A stretch of DNA of 48,005 bases from assembly GCA_903922465.1 (NCBI GenBank), contig CAIXTV010000010.1, positions 1 through 48,005 of the forward strand. Reading direction: 5' to 3'. Below, piece by piece: positions 1 to 9,763 of the stretch. The position numbers and the translations under genes are program-made. Position 1 is the stretch's first letter; each line of letters begins with the position of its first letter. The stretch is from an uncultured bacterium (GTDB lineage: Bacteria > Bacteroidota > Bacteroidia > Bacteroidales > CAIXTV01). The notes below the pieces were generated by a model, which was not told where the DNA came from, did no database searches, and saw nothing but the letters and a program-made list of their open reading frames with translations.

Positions 1-588
1 ACAACAGCAAACTCAAAGGAAGGAGCTCAAGATTCAAAGGATATGATTTCAGCCTCATCGGGAACAACAACAAACTCAAAGGAAGGAGCTCAAGATTCAA
101 AGGAAATGATTTCCGCCTCATCGGGAACAACAGCAAACTCAAAGGAAGGAGCTCAAGATTCAAAGGAAATGATTTCCGCCTCATCGGGAACAACAGCAAA
201 CTCAAAGGAAGGACTTCAAGGTTCAAAGGAAATGATTTCCGGTTCAAAGAAAATGATTTTCGTCTCAAAGGAAATGATTTCCGTCTCACCTAGAGTAAAT
301 CAAGACTCAAGGGAAATTATTCCAGCCTCATCGGAAATTATTTCCGGCTCAAGGAAAATGATTACCGCCTCGTCGGGAATAACAAAAAATTCAAGGGAAA
401 TTATTTCCGGTTCAAGGGAAATGATTTCCGTCTCAAAGGAAATGATTTCCGTCTCAAAGGAAATGATTTCCGGTTCAAAGGAAATGATTTCCGGTTCAAA
501 GGAAATGATTTCAGATTCAAGGAAAATGATTTCCGGTTCAAGGAAAATGATTTTCGTCTCAAAGGAAATGATTTTCGTCTCAATTAAA
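1..588. repeat. 21-bp-period tandem array 1 (28 units, runs off left edge)
   Basis: From base 1 to 588 the sequence divides without indels into 28 units of 21 bp. The commonest core is GGAAATGATTTCC, a 6-bp inverted repeat around one base. From base 1 to about 231 there is a higher-order unit of 63 bp (three 21-mers), with near-identical copies starting at 43, 106 and 169. Because 21 is divisible by 3 and the core is self-complementary, long frames stay open on both strands: plus frame 1-618 reads as heptads such as MISVSKE, minus frame 716-300 as heptads such as EIISFET. Neither frame has a recognisable domain or a convincing start, and the plus frame is open to the window edge. I annotate DNA repeat rather than a gene. 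A repetitive coiled-coil-like protein entering from the left cannot be excluded. Confidence 0.9.
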
Positions 589-865
589 AGAGTTGATTTT
601 ACAAAAAAATGGGGCTGAGATTTGTCAAATTTTGAATTTGACAAATCTTTTGGCTTAGTTTCTAACTTAAAAGGATTTGCCTTATCGGGTAATTGTTTTT
701 CAAAGAATAAATTCATTATTTGGGCTCTTGCTGCATCTATTGTAATTAGCGAATTTAATTTTATCCCATTTTAGCAAGAGTAAATCAGCAATTAAATCAT
801 AATAAATCAGCGTCATCAGCGTTCTATTTTTCCCTTCAAAAAAGTATAACCAGCTCTTGGGCCTT

Positions 866-919
866 GAGATTGCTTCGTGCTTCCCTGCCTGTTGGGCAGG
901 TCAGTTCCTCGCAATGACG
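866..919. repeat. palindromic intergenic repeat element
   Basis: An inverted-repeat element: outer arms GATTGC (868-873) and GCAATG (911-916) are complementary in their cores, and the middle holds a hairpin CCTGCC/GGCAGG near 884-900. Such 'cattgcgagg...gaagcaatc' palindromes occur as dispersed intergenic repeats in many bacterial genomes (general recollection, not searched). Only one copy is in this window. Confidence 0.55.
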
Positions 920-1069
920 TTTCAAAATGAAGGCTTCTCCTTGCAATACCGCTTCAAATATACGGCTTCCCCTCTTGGGTCTTGGAATTTGAAATTTGGG
1001 TCTTGGGTCTTGCCAAAAGTCTATTAATCTATAGGTACCTATATATTCACTAAGGACATAATTAGAACC

Positions 1070-1104
1070 AAAACCTAAGAGGTTTTCAAAACCTGGTAGG
1101 TTTT
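1070..1104. repeat. tandem pair of 17-nt hairpins (AAAACCT-nnn-AGGTTTT)
   Basis: Two adjacent perfect hairpins, 1070-1086 and 1088-1104, each with stem AAAACCT/AGGTTTT and a 3-nt loop (AAG, then GGT). The self-complementary double structure in gene-free DNA is typical of a dispersed Bacteroidota repeat or an RNA-level structure. No coding potential. Confidence 0.6.
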
Positions 1105-1259
1105 CCCAATTAAATAAAATTCCAAAAAGCTAAAAGTCTAATAGTCTAAATGCCTCCTTGGGTCTTGGAATTTGAAATTTGAGTCTTCCTCCTAAAGGCC
1201 TAAACCCCTAAACCCCTTTCCAAATTTCCCCCCTCTTCTCATAGTTTCTGAATAAATAC

Positions 1260-1267
1260 TAACTTTG
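1260..1267 (+). promoter_or_regulatory. candidate -7 promoter element (TAACTTTG)
   Basis: TAACTTTG matches the Bacteroidota -7 consensus TAnnTTTG and lies 26 bp before the ATG at 1294. I see no clean TTTG -33 box at the usual spacing, so the call rests on the -7 match and position. Confidence 0.45.
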
Positions 1268-1293
1268 CACGTTTAAATTCTCTAAACTCATAT

Positions 1294-3333
1294 ATGCATT
1301 TTCTTAATCCGCTTTTTTTATTTGGTTTTTTTGCGCTAAGCATCCCCATTATAGTTCATTTATATAATTTCAGAAGGTATAAAATTGTATATTTTTCGAA
1401 TCTGAGTTATTTGAAAGAACTTCATCAGGAAACCAAAAAACATTCGCAACTTAAGCAGTTGCTCATTCTTATTGCTCGTTTGTTGGCTATTACCTGTCTG
1501 GTTTTGGCATTTGCTCAGCCTTATTTTTCGGCTAGCACCAAGGTTTTGTACAGTAAAAACCATGTGAATGTATATGTCGACAATTCCTTTAGTATGGAGG
1601 CCGCTTCCCTCAATGGTAGTTTGCTGAACGATGCTGTGAATAAGGCCCGCGAAATTGCCATGCAATATGATCCTTCCGATGTTTTTCAACTGCTAACCAA
1701 TGATTTCGAGTTGAAACATCAACGTTGGGTTAACCGCGACGAATTTCTTGAGTTTCTGACCCAAATTAAGATTTCCCCTGCCACTAAAAAACTTTCGGCC
1801 GACATTAATAAACAAATATCGAGCTTTCAGGAAGCTAAGGCAAGCAATAAATTGATGTATGTGCTGTCTGATTTTCAGAAAAACTCCACGAATTTTTCCG
1901 ATTTTAAACGCGATACTTCGCTTTTTGCTTCACTCATACCCATACAATCGAAACAAATTAATAATATTTATATCGACAGTTGCTGGATGTATAGTCCTGT
2001 AATTCAGAAGGGACAGCCCATTCAGATGCTGTGTCGCATTCGCAATGCATCGGTTGTTGATGTTGAAAAAGTTCCCTTAAAACTTACGGTGAATAAACTT
2101 CAGAAAGCCCTGGCAAGTTTCGATTTGAAAGCCGGCGAGTCGACTGAAATAGCGTTGAGGTTTATGCCCGACATTAATTATATACAATTAGGCGAAATTG
2201 AGATTTCTGATTATCCTATTATTTATGACGATAAGTTTTATTTTTCGTTCAACATCGAACCTCAGATACCCATTTTAGTAATTAATCAGAATCAGGAAAA
2301 CCCTTATATTTCGAAGTTGTTTCTTAATGATACTATGTTTCGTTTAGTGAATAATGCAGTAGGAAATATTGATTATTCGGGTCTGAAAAACTATCGCTTG
2401 GTGATTCTTAATGGCCTAACGAAGATTCAGGATGGTTTGAGCGATGAGTTGATTAAGTTTGTGGAAAACGGAGGTTCATTAAGTGTGTTTCCTGGTGAAG
2501 ATATGGGTTCTGATGGATATAAAGATTTCCTAAGTTCTATTGGGTCGACGCCCTACGAAGGAATCGATACTATTAATGCAAAGGCTTCAGAAATAAATCT
2601 GCTGCATTCGATTTATCACGATGTTTTCGAAAAGCTTCCCGAAAATATTGATTTGCCATTAGTGAACAGTCATTATATTTTTAAGAAACAAAATTCATCG
2701 ATGCTTGAACCCCTCGTGAAATTGAATAATGGGGACATCTTTATTGCTTCGCAAAGCATAGGGAAAGGGAAACTTTATTTGTTTACTACTCCGGTAGATA
2801 AGGCTTGGACATCGTTTTTCGAGCATGCTATATGGGTGCCAACCCTTTTGAAGATGGCATTTTTGAGTTTACCTAATTCAAGTCTGTTTAAAGTGATGGG
2901 CGACGATAATGTTATTGAAATAAATAACTTTAATCTTTCGGGCGACATGAATATAAAGCTAAAAAGCGCAGTAGGCAATTTCGAAATGGTGCCAACTTAT
3001 CGAAATGTTGAAAATAATTTTCAGATTCTTTTGCAACAGCAACTGCCCGAGGCAGGGAATTATTTAATTACGACTGAAGGCAAAAACATTACGGGAGTTT
3101 CGTTTAATTATAATCGAATGGAATCGGATAGGGCTGTGTATTCGCCTGACGAATTGAACACCTTAATTAAGAATAGTAATCTCCCTAACTATCAAGTGCT
3201 TAATGTGGGTAATAAATCCATAACAAAAGAAATGCTCAGCCAGCAACAAGGCTTGAAATTGTGGAAAATCTTTGTGGTTTTCTGTCTTTTGTTTTTCACT
3301 GCTGAAGTGCTTCTGATTAGGTTTCTGAAATAA
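1294..3333 (+). CDS. BatA-domain membrane protein with VWA-like region
   Basis: A 679-residue inner-membrane protein. The N-terminus (about 1-80) is the BatA/aerotolerance-type double-transmembrane domain: helix about 5-24, a basic linker, helix about 56-77. A von Willebrand A-like domain follows, with a DxSxS metal site at residues 96-100 (DNSFS). Around residues 355-400 is a glutamine-amidotransferase-like stretch ending in ENGG and a Gly-rich turn. A single C-terminal helix (about 657-676) returns to the membrane. This architecture is common in Bacteroidota beside MoxR and BatABD genes; here the MoxR ATPase is about 12 kb away (15690-16670) and not in an operon with it. Its role is probably envelope stress or maturation of a partner protein, unproven for the family. 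The gene stands alone and faces a convergent neighbour. Confidence 0.85.
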   Translation: MHFLNPLFLFGFFALSIPIIVHLYNFRRYKIVYFSNLSYLKELHQETKKHSQLKQLLILIARLLAITCLVLAFAQPYFSASTKVLYSKNHVNVYVDNSFSMEAASLNGSLLNDAVNKAREIAMQYDPSDVFQLLTNDFELKHQRWVNRDEFLEFLTQIKISPATKKLSADINKQISSFQEAKASNKLMYVLSDFQKNSTNFSDFKRDTSLFASLIPIQSKQINNIYIDSCWMYSPVIQKGQPIQMLCRIRNASVVDVEKVPLKLTVNKLQKALASFDLKAGESTEIALRFMPDINYIQLGEIEISDYPIIYDDKFYFSFNIEPQIPILVINQNQENPYISKLFLNDTMFRLVNNAVGNIDYSGLKNYRLVILNGLTKIQDGLSDELIKFVENGGSLSVFPGEDMGSDGYKDFLSSIGSTPYEGIDTINAKASEINLLHSIYHDVFEKLPENIDLPLVNSHYIFKKQNSSMLEPLVKLNNGDIFIASQSIGKGKLYLFTTPVDKAWTSFFEHAIWVPTLLKMAFLSLPNSSLFKVMGDDNVIEINNFNLSGDMNIKLKSAVGNFEMVPTYRNVENNFQILLQQQLPEAGNYLITTEGKNITGVSFNYNRMESDRAVYSPDELNTLIKNSNLPNYQVLNVGNKSITKEMLSQQQGLKLWKIFVVFCLLFFTAEVLLIRFLK

Positions 3334-3405
3334 AGCTGAAGGCTGAAGACTTTTAGTCTGTAGCTTGCCGATTGTCGACTGAGGATTGCCGATTGCCGAC
3401 TATTC

Positions 3406-4743
3406 TCATTTATGCTTCAAAACAAACAAAGTAATTTCCGGATAAATACCCACTCTTGAGGGGATTCCAATGCATCCTAGGCCAGCATTTACGTATAGAT
3501 ATTGTTTATTAGCCGCAGCGTCATCTCGTTCAGCGATGCCTGCCCAATGCGTATAAATCCATGCGGCCGGACTCCACCGAAAACTCTTGGTTTCGATGCC
3601 AAATTGCATTCCATGGGTGTGCCCTGAAAAGGTAATATCGATTTTATTAGCCACCGTAATATGCGGCCCCCATGCGGTAGGGTCGTGCGATAGCAAAAGT
3701 TTGAAGGGGATGCTGTCGGTATGCATCGAAGCCTTATTAATATCCCCTTTTCTTGGGAAATGATTGCTAATGCTCCAGTTTTCGATGCCGATAATGGCAA
3801 TTTCAGAACTGTCTTTTTGGATGATTTGATGTTGGTTTAATAATAAATTCCAGCCAATTTTTTTCTGAAAATCAACCAAGTCCTTAAGGTTTTTTACTTT
3901 TGCTTCAGGGCTGTCCCAAGGGATATAATCACCATAATCGTGGTTTCCCAGAATAGAAAAAACGCCCATAGGAGCCTTAAATTTACTTAAAATGTTTTCG
4001 AAACGATAGGCCTCACCACTGTAATTATTCACTAAATCCCCCGTAAAGAAAATTAAATCGGGGTGGAGTGAGTCAATGATTTGTAAGGCCTTATTCATAG
4101 GTTTATCGCTTAACATACTACCCAAATGCACATCCGAAATTTGCACTATTTTCAATCCATCAAATTCTTTTGGGAGATTCGTAAAAGAAAGTTCCACCTC
4201 ATGCACCTTGAAATCGTAAACCCAAAGGAAATTTCCCAGTATTATTAAACCAAATAGTATCATTCCTAGAACGAATCCAACCTTAATAAATGGTCGACGA
4301 AAACGATTATGAAGAAAGATGTCTTGCTTGAAAATCCATTTGAATATTATAGTGAAAAAGAAAACGATTTCAGAGATCAATAAGAAAACCAAGAATATGA
4401 GTTTAGCTGTATAATAAGTAATTAGGGCTCCAAAAACATATACGAAAATCGGCGGAGTCCAATAATGAATGGGATGAAACAAAGCCACAATTACAAAAAC
4501 CAGGATGCTAAATAAAGGAAGCCAGAATCCAATAAAAACCACGGCATTCAGCAGCTTCTTATTGAAAAGTTTAGGGAATCCTTTCTTGATGATAATCCAA
4601 CAATACAATTCCACCAGCATAAGAAGCGAAATCATCAACAGCCTAGTGCTATATCTTGGCAGAACAATGGGCGCAATAATGAAAAAAGTAATAATAACTA
4701 TGATGATAGCAAGAGCAAAACGATGTTTTATGAGAAATTTCAT
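3406..4743 (-). CDS. membrane-anchored metallophosphoesterase (YaeI-like)
   Basis: A 445-residue protein. The first about 175 residues form several hydrophobic membrane segments. The rest is a calcineurin-like phosphoesterase with all the metal-binding blocks in order: DVH (in QISDVHLG), GD (in FTGDLVN), GNHD (in ILGNHDYG), a lone His (LLSHDP) and GHTH (FSGHTHG). These ligands build a two-metal site for phosphomonoester or diester hydrolysis. YaeI-type relatives act on lipid-linked or nucleotide phosphates, but the substrate cannot be read from sequence. The active domain follows the membrane segments; which side of the membrane it faces is not clear. The gene is separated by 219 bp from the DUF4301 gene on the same strand and is convergent with the BatA-like gene. 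Confidence 0.88.
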   Translation of the reverse strand: MKFLIKHRFALAIIIVIITFFIIAPIVLPRYSTRLLMISLLMLVELYCWIIIKKGFPKLFNKKLLNAVVFIGFWLPLFSILVFVIVALFHPIHYWTPPIFVYVFGALITYYTAKLIFLVFLLISEIVFFFTIIFKWIFKQDIFLHNRFRRPFIKVGFVLGMILFGLIILGNFLWVYDFKVHEVELSFTNLPKEFDGLKIVQISDVHLGSMLSDKPMNKALQIIDSLHPDLIFFTGDLVNNYSGEAYRFENILSKFKAPMGVFSILGNHDYGDYIPWDSPEAKVKNLKDLVDFQKKIGWNLLLNQHQIIQKDSSEIAIIGIENWSISNHFPRKGDINKASMHTDSIPFKLLLSHDPTAWGPHITVANKIDITFSGHTHGMQFGIETKSFRWSPAAWIYTHWAGIAERDDAAANKQYLYVNAGLGCIGIPSRVGIYPEITLFVLKHK

Positions 4744-4962
4744 TAGAAAAATAAGATTAGATATTATGGGGATAGATGAAAGTAAATTGTAATTATGCTC
4801 TGAAGTTTAAATGTTTAAGTGGTTTATAATTTACGAATCACATCGCTTTAATCAGTGAATCTGTGTCAAGACTTTTTATGTTTTTGTAAGAATCCGCTAA
4901 CTATCCGTTTAATTCTAAGATCCAAAATCCTTTATTCTTGATCTTACATCATTTTCCTTGCC

Positions 4963-6531
4963 TTATAAATGGGTTTCCCTAAGTAAATCGTTGATGGTTT
5001 TAACAGGATTAAAAGTTATCAGAGGAGTTTCGACGAAGAGCGTAATCCATTTATCCATTGCCCCATTCCACAATCCTGGTAGTTCAAGAGCTTTCAGGTT
5101 TCGCCCATCTTTTGATTTGTTTGAAATAAAGCCTGTTTCGGGGTTAGTAAACTGCCTTAAGTCGAAAGGCTGAGCATTATGATCCCTCACACTACAAACC
5201 AAATCAACCGGATTGAAATGAGTTGCCGAATCGAAAATTTTCTTTTGGTCGGGATTGCTTAAATCAATTTGCGAAGATTCAACAATTTGCAAACTTACCC
5301 CCGACTTGTCTTCAACATAAAAGGGGCCACCCCCGGGTTCCCCCACATTCTTTACCATACCACATATCCTCATTGGACGATAAAGAATTTCGTGCAATTT
5401 CTTTTGTTGTTTAGCTAAAGAGTATTGCTCATAGCCTTTAGGCAGTGGAGTTTGTATCTCACTAGTGACGAAATCTGAAATTTCATTGAGCTCGTCAGCG
5501 GTAATAGTATCTTTTTCCAAAAGTAGAAGATATTCATATTGTTTATTTCGGATATCTAAAAGCAAACCAGCCATGGCTTTTTTATACAAACATGTAGTTT
5601 CGCGAAGATTATCTGAGATAATGTTGTCAATATTCTTGATGAAAATGATGTCACCTTTAAGGTCATTCAGATTTTCGATTAAAGCGCCATGCCCACCGGG
5701 CCGAAAGTGTATACTGCCATCTTTTTCCCTGAAAATTTGATTAGATTCGTCAATTGCAACGGTGTCGGTGGAAAGTTTTTGTTGGGAAAAGCTGACATGA
5801 TATTGGACATTAAGCGTGTTTTCGTAATAAGTCTTTTTATTCTCAACAAGTTTAATGAATTCGTCTTCGTGCTCAGGCGAAACAGTAAAATGAATATATA
5901 CATCCCCATTTGAATTTTCCGAATGACAAGCTCCTTCCACAAGATGTTCTTCTAAGGCAGTTCGAGAAGTAGGCATTCCTTTATGAAACAACAGCAATCC
6001 TTTTGGCAAATTGGCATAATTTAATCCATTTTCTGTAAGCAGAAACTCAATAATGATATGGTATTTCTTCTCGTAGAATAATTGCATCAAATCAAGACCT
6101 TTAATAGACAGAGCTCGGTCGAGTGCAGGGAAAAATGCGAATTCAGCAATATGCTGAAGGAAATATGAAACCGAGCCAATAGAATTATCGGCAAGCAATT
6201 GCTCAGCCTCGGATTCTTGAGTTTTATAAGTTTCCAGATAATTGAAAAGATGCTTAAACATACGGCTAGCTGCACCTGAAGCAGGCACAAACTTAGTAAA
6301 CTGACAAATGGGTTTGTAAACCTCATAACAAGCAACATAATGCATTGCTTTGGTTTCGTCCATTTTTATTATACCACTATTCAGCGTGGCCGCTGAATGC
6401 AGTAAAACATAGGGGAATCCCTTAATTAGATGTTGAATTTGGTCTTCAACAGTTTCGGGCGATATCCCTCTTTGGGATAATTGCACTATATCATTAGAAG
6501 TAAATTTAATCATGTTTCTGATTTTTTTCAA
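4963..6531 (-). CDS. DUF4301 family protein (nucleotidyltransferase-like)
   Basis: A 522-residue soluble protein matching the Bacteroidota-restricted DUF4301 family. It contains FVPASGAASRMFKHL (residues 81-95), a Gly-rich loop in the position and style of sugar-nucleotide pyrophosphorylases, and RPGGHGAL (277-284) followed by a hydrophobic strand and an Asn/Asp-rich turn, as in UDP-sugar pyrophosphorylase folds. Function is experimentally unknown as far as I recall; a nucleotidyltransferase role is inference. Residue 7 is a second Met (codon at 6513) that could be the real start, because IKFTSNDI looks like a family N-terminus. It is divergent from rlmD with 212 bp or more between them. Confidence 0.85.
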   Translation of the reverse strand: MKKIRNMIKFTSNDIVQLSQRGISPETVEDQIQHLIKGFPYVLLHSAATLNSGIIKMDETKAMHYVACYEVYKPICQFTKFVPASGAASRMFKHLFNYLETYKTQESEAEQLLADNSIGSVSYFLQHIAEFAFFPALDRALSIKGLDLMQLFYEKKYHIIIEFLLTENGLNYANLPKGLLLFHKGMPTSRTALEEHLVEGACHSENSNGDVYIHFTVSPEHEDEFIKLVENKKTYYENTLNVQYHVSFSQQKLSTDTVAIDESNQIFREKDGSIHFRPGGHGALIENLNDLKGDIIFIKNIDNIISDNLRETTCLYKKAMAGLLLDIRNKQYEYLLLLEKDTITADELNEISDFVTSEIQTPLPKGYEQYSLAKQQKKLHEILYRPMRICGMVKNVGEPGGGPFYVEDKSGVSLQIVESSQIDLSNPDQKKIFDSATHFNPVDLVCSVRDHNAQPFDLRQFTNPETGFISNKSKDGRNLKALELPGLWNGAMDKWITLFVETPLITFNPVKTINDLLRETHL

Positions 6532-6797
6532 AAGTAAGGATTATGACGATAACAAAAGTCATAAAGATGACTTTTTACAATATTTCAGGATGAGATTTCT
6601 AATAATAATTTGAATTATAATTATTTATGGCCATGCTTTGGCTTTGAATTATGCTTGCTGAAAGCTTACTCTATTAAATTTTCTATTCAGAGGCTTCAGA
6701 AATTATTGTTTAAATTGAAGCTTGATGACTGCCCAAAGCAGAAATGAGTATTATGCTGGCTCAAATACTGGCTTTAATGTGTATTTTTGCCAACAGA

Positions 6798-8216
6798 ATG
6801 AGACATAAAAAAAAATACAGAGAACCTGAAATTATAAACGACGTTTTGGTCACTGCTGCAGGAGCTGAAGGGAATGCTATTGCTCGAGTTGATGAGAGAG
6901 TTGTGTTTATTCCTTTTGCTGCCCCCGGTGATATCGTTGATATTAAAATTATTAAATCGAAAAAGAGTTTTGCCGAAGCTCAGATATTAGCAATAAAGGA
7001 AAAATCTTCTGATAGAGTCGAACCTCGATGCGAACATTTCGGAGTTTGTGGCGGCTGTAAGTGGCAACATCTTAGTTATGTGGCCCAACTTAAATTTAAA
7101 CAACAACAGGTTACTGATAATATTGAACGTATCGGGAATGTCAACCCTGAAATCACTCATCCTATCATTGGTTGTGAGAAAGTTTTCGAATACAGAAACA
7201 AACTCGAATATACTTTTTCGGCTCATCGTTGGCTCCTTCCTGAAGAAATTCATTCAGATAGTACATTTGTAGGACAGCCGGCTTTGGGTTTTCATATTCC
7301 GAAATATTTTGATAAAGTTTTGGATATTAAAAATTGTCATTTGCAGGCGGAACCCTCTAATGTTATTAGATTATGGGTGAAAAAATATGCAATTGACCAC
7401 GAGTTTTCATTTTATAATACTCGATTACATTCTGGATTTTTAAGAAATATTCTCATTCGCAATACCATTTCTGGAGAATTGATGGTGATAATGGTTTTTG
7501 GCGAAAACAAGGAAGATGAAATAAAAGAATTCTTAAGTTTATTAAAAGTTGAGTTTCCACAAATAAGTTCCCTGTGGTGGGTTATTAATGAAAAACTCAA
7601 TGATACCATTTCTGATTTAAAGGTTAATTTGTTTTCCGGAAAGGAATTCCTAACGGAGTATTTAGGTGAATCTGAATATCGTATTAGTCCGGTTTCTTTC
7701 TTTCAAACTAACAGTTATCAGGCATTACAATTATATTCGAAAGTGTTGGAATTCGCCGATTTTAAAGGGGATGAAAATGTTTATGATTTATATACCGGAA
7801 CTGGCTCTATTGCTGTTTTTGTTGCTAAACATGTGGCAAAAGTAGTAGGAGTAGAGTATGTTGATACAGCTGTTGAAGATGCCCGCATGAATGCAAAGTT
7901 AAATGGAGCAGACAATACAAGTTTTGTATCGGGCGATCTTGCGAAAGTTTTTACCGATGAATTTGTTTCTATTTATGGTATGCCTGATGTAATTATTACT
8001 GATCCACCTCGGGCTGGGATGCATGAGAAAGTTGTGCTTCAAATTTTGAAACTATTACCCGCAAAGATTGTCTATGTTAGCTGTAATCCTGCTACCCAAG
8101 CTAGAGATTTATTGTTGCTTTCAGAAAAATATTCCTTGAAATGTGTGCAGCCTGTGGATATGTTTCCACATACACATCATGTTGAAAATATTGCCCTGAT
8201 GATTAGAAAGGATTAA
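6798..8216 (+). CDS. rlmD: 23S rRNA (uracil-C5)-methyltransferase RlmD
   Basis: SAM-dependent m5U methyltransferase of the RumA/RlmD/TrmA family. Numbered from the chosen start (472 residues): an N-terminal TRAM domain (about 10-70), then iron-sulfur cysteines C78, C84, C87 and C180 with the C-x5-C-x2-C spacing of RlmD, the SAM site in DLYTGTGSIAV, the DPPRAGM motif, and the catalytic-loop SCNPATQARDL. All four cluster cysteines argue for the rRNA enzyme rather than TrmA. An upstream ATG at 6744 would add 18 mostly hydrophobic residues not typical of the family; the ATG at 6798 (MRHKKKY...) gives the usual basic start. It ends just before a strong bidirectional terminator. Confidence 0.9.
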   Translation: MRHKKKYREPEIINDVLVTAAGAEGNAIARVDERVVFIPFAAPGDIVDIKIIKSKKSFAEAQILAIKEKSSDRVEPRCEHFGVCGGCKWQHLSYVAQLKFKQQQVTDNIERIGNVNPEITHPIIGCEKVFEYRNKLEYTFSAHRWLLPEEIHSDSTFVGQPALGFHIPKYFDKVLDIKNCHLQAEPSNVIRLWVKKYAIDHEFSFYNTRLHSGFLRNILIRNTISGELMVIMVFGENKEDEIKEFLSLLKVEFPQISSLWWVINEKLNDTISDLKVNLFSGKEFLTEYLGESEYRISPVSFFQTNSYQALQLYSKVLEFADFKGDENVYDLYTGTGSIAVFVAKHVAKVVGVEYVDTAVEDARMNAKLNGADNTSFVSGDLAKVFTDEFVSIYGMPDVIITDPPRAGMHEKVVLQILKLLPAKIVYVSCNPATQARDLLLLSEKYSLKCVQPVDMFPHTHHVENIALMIRKD

Positions 8217-8239
8217 AAACAGGGATGATTATAAAAATA

Positions 8240-8264
8240 AAAAACCGCACTTGATGCGGTTTTT
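8240..8264. terminator. bidirectional intrinsic terminator between rlmD and floA
   Basis: Perfect 10-bp stem AAAAACCGCA (8240-8249) and TGCGGTTTTT (8255-8264) around loop CTTGA. Runs of A before and T after make it functional on both strands. It sits exactly between the two convergent genes. Confidence 0.9.
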
Positions 8265-8285
8265 TATTTTTAATATTTACTGTTT

Positions 8286-9287
8286 TTATTTTTGTAATGG
8301 AGCATCTTCTGAAGGTTTCTTCGTATCGGGAATACTGATAGATTGTCTCATATTTGTATCAGCTTTAATGTTCTCGAGTTTATAATAATCCATCACACCA
8401 AAATTGCCATTTCTGAATGCTTCAGCTAATGCCTTAGGGATTTCTGCTTCTGCTTCAATAACTTTAGCACGAGCTTCCTGTGCTTTAGCTTTCATTTCCT
8501 GTTCAAGGGCCACGGCCATTGCACGGCGTTCTTCAGCTTTAGCTTGAGCAATATTCTTATCAGCATTTGCCTGATCGATTTGTAACATAGCACCAATGTT
8601 TTTACCAACATCAACATCTGCAATATCAATAGATAGAATTTCATATGCAGTTCCAGAATCTAATCCTTTTGCTAATACAACTTTTGAAATAGAATCAGGG
8701 TTTTCAAGCACTAATTTGTGAGAGTTAGCAGATCCAATAGCAGTAACAATACCTTCTCCAACTCTTGCAAGCACTGTTTCTTCTCCAGCACCTCCAACCA
8801 ATTGTTTGATGTTAGTTCTAACAGTAACTTTTGCAGTTGCTGTTAGCTGTATCCCATCCTTTGCAACGGCTGCAACAGGAGGAGTGTTGATTACTTTAGG
8901 ATTTACCGACATTTGCACGGCTTCAAAAACATCTCTGCCTGCTAGGTCAATGGCGGTGGCTGTTTTAAAATCGAGAGGGATGTTTGCCTTATCGGCAGAG
9001 ATAAGAGCTCTAACAACTAAATCAATTCTTCCTCCGGCAAGAAAATGGGTTTCCAAATCATTTCTGCTCAATGCCAGACCGGCTTTGTGAGAAGTAATCA
9101 TATTTCGAACAATAACCTGAGGGGGAACTTTACGCCAACGCATAACTACCAGTTGTAATAATGAGATTCTTACATCTGATAAAAGGGCATTAAACCATAG
9201 TCCTACAGGAATAAAATAAAAGATAATCCATAAAGCAAATATTGCTCCAACGCCAATGGCGATTAAAATTCCAACTTGTTCATTCAT
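8286..9287 (-). CDS. floA: flotillin-like protein FloA
   Basis: A 333-residue membrane-associated scaffold matching bacterial FloA throughout. It has an N-terminal hydrophobic hairpin (about 5-30), the SPFH core (blocks such as [10 protein letters not shown] and [11 protein letters not shown]), then a long Ala/Glu/Lys/Arg-rich helical stretch (about 225-290) for oligomerisation, and a short polar tail. FloA organises functional membrane microdomains. The NfeD-like partner is immediately upstream (5-bp gap), the usual flotillin-NfeD pairing, so the two are almost certainly co-transcribed. No missing blocks or truncation. Confidence 0.95.
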   Translation of the reverse strand: MNEQVGILIAIGVGAIFALWIIFYFIPVGLWFNALLSDVRISLLQLVVMRWRKVPPQVIVRNMITSHKAGLALSRNDLETHFLAGGRIDLVVRALISADKANIPLDFKTATAIDLAGRDVFEAVQMSVNPKVINTPPVAAVAKDGIQLTATAKVTVRTNIKQLVGGAGEETVLARVGEGIVTAIGSANSHKLVLENPDSISKVVLAKGLDSGTAYEILSIDIADVDVGKNIGAMLQIDQANADKNIAQAKAEERRAMAVALEQEMKAKAQEARAKVIEAEAEIPKALAEAFRNGNFGVMDYYKLENIKADTNMRQSISIPDTKKPSEDAPLQK

Positions 9288-9292
9288 TGTTT

Positions 9293-9757
9293 TTAGTTTT
9301 TAAGTTTAACGTAAATTTTATTTTCTGATATTTTGATGATTTCAATTTCTTTATTCTGATCAATAAACTCACCGAAAGTGCGAACTTCGAAGAATTCATT
9401 CTTAAATTCAGCCTTACCTGAAGGTGCCAATCGTGAAATGCTTAGACCAATATCTCCTGACTTCACAATGTTTTCATCAATTTCGTTAACTCTCCCCGTA
9501 TTCTGAGTCTTCAACTTAAGTTTGTTCCATGTTTTAGAACGTAAAGTTAGCACCAATAATATAACCGTGAAAATTAGTGTAGCCATTAGGGTGATATTTC
9601 CTGCAAAAAGACCGTAATGGAAATAGGAATTATAGATGCCGAAAACAAGCAATCCAAAACCTGCTATCCCCAAAATAAAACCAGGAACAACTAAGATTTC
9701 GAGGATTAGCATGAGCAATCCAACAACAATCAATGTGATGATTAATAGCCAAGACAT
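9293..9757 (-). CDS. NfeD-family membrane protein
   Basis: A 154-residue protein. Two to three hydrophobic helices fill residues 1-72, with a Gly/Pro-rich turn ([14 protein letters not shown]) typical of NfeD. The C-terminal domain (about 85-154) has the small beta-barrel OB fold of the family, including [18 protein letters not shown] and the closing [14 protein letters not shown] strand pair. It lacks the ClpP-like protease domain of long NfeD1a forms, so it is the short type that pairs with flotillins. It lies 6 bp after clpS and 5 bp before floA. Confidence 0.92.
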   Translation of the reverse strand: MSWLLIITLIVVGLLMLILEILVVPGFILGIAGFGLLVFGIYNSYFHYGLFAGNITLMATLIFTVILLVLTLRSKTWNKLKLKTQNTGRVNEIDENIVKSGDIGLSISRLAPSGKAEFKNEFFEVRTFGEFIDQNKEIEIIKISENKIYVKLKN

Positions 9758-9763
9758 ATTTTT

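Larger units (their letters stand above)
619..1293. other. gene-free stretch with dispersed repeats
   Basis: No credible gene in about 675 bp. It holds an 8-bp inverted pair (CTCTTGCT at 725-732, AGCAAGAG at 773-780), the palindromic elements at 866-919 and 1070-1104 listed separately, and several degenerate copies of a phrase like GGGTCTTGGAATTTG near 972, 1004 and 1157. A related phrase recurs near 36180-36220, so this looks like dispersed intergenic repeat material. A candidate promoter at 1260-1267 serves the next gene. Confidence 0.6.

Noticed and set aside
1-588. CRISPR array
   Set aside because: Units are contiguous 21-mers with no unique spacers between conserved repeats and no cas genes nearby.
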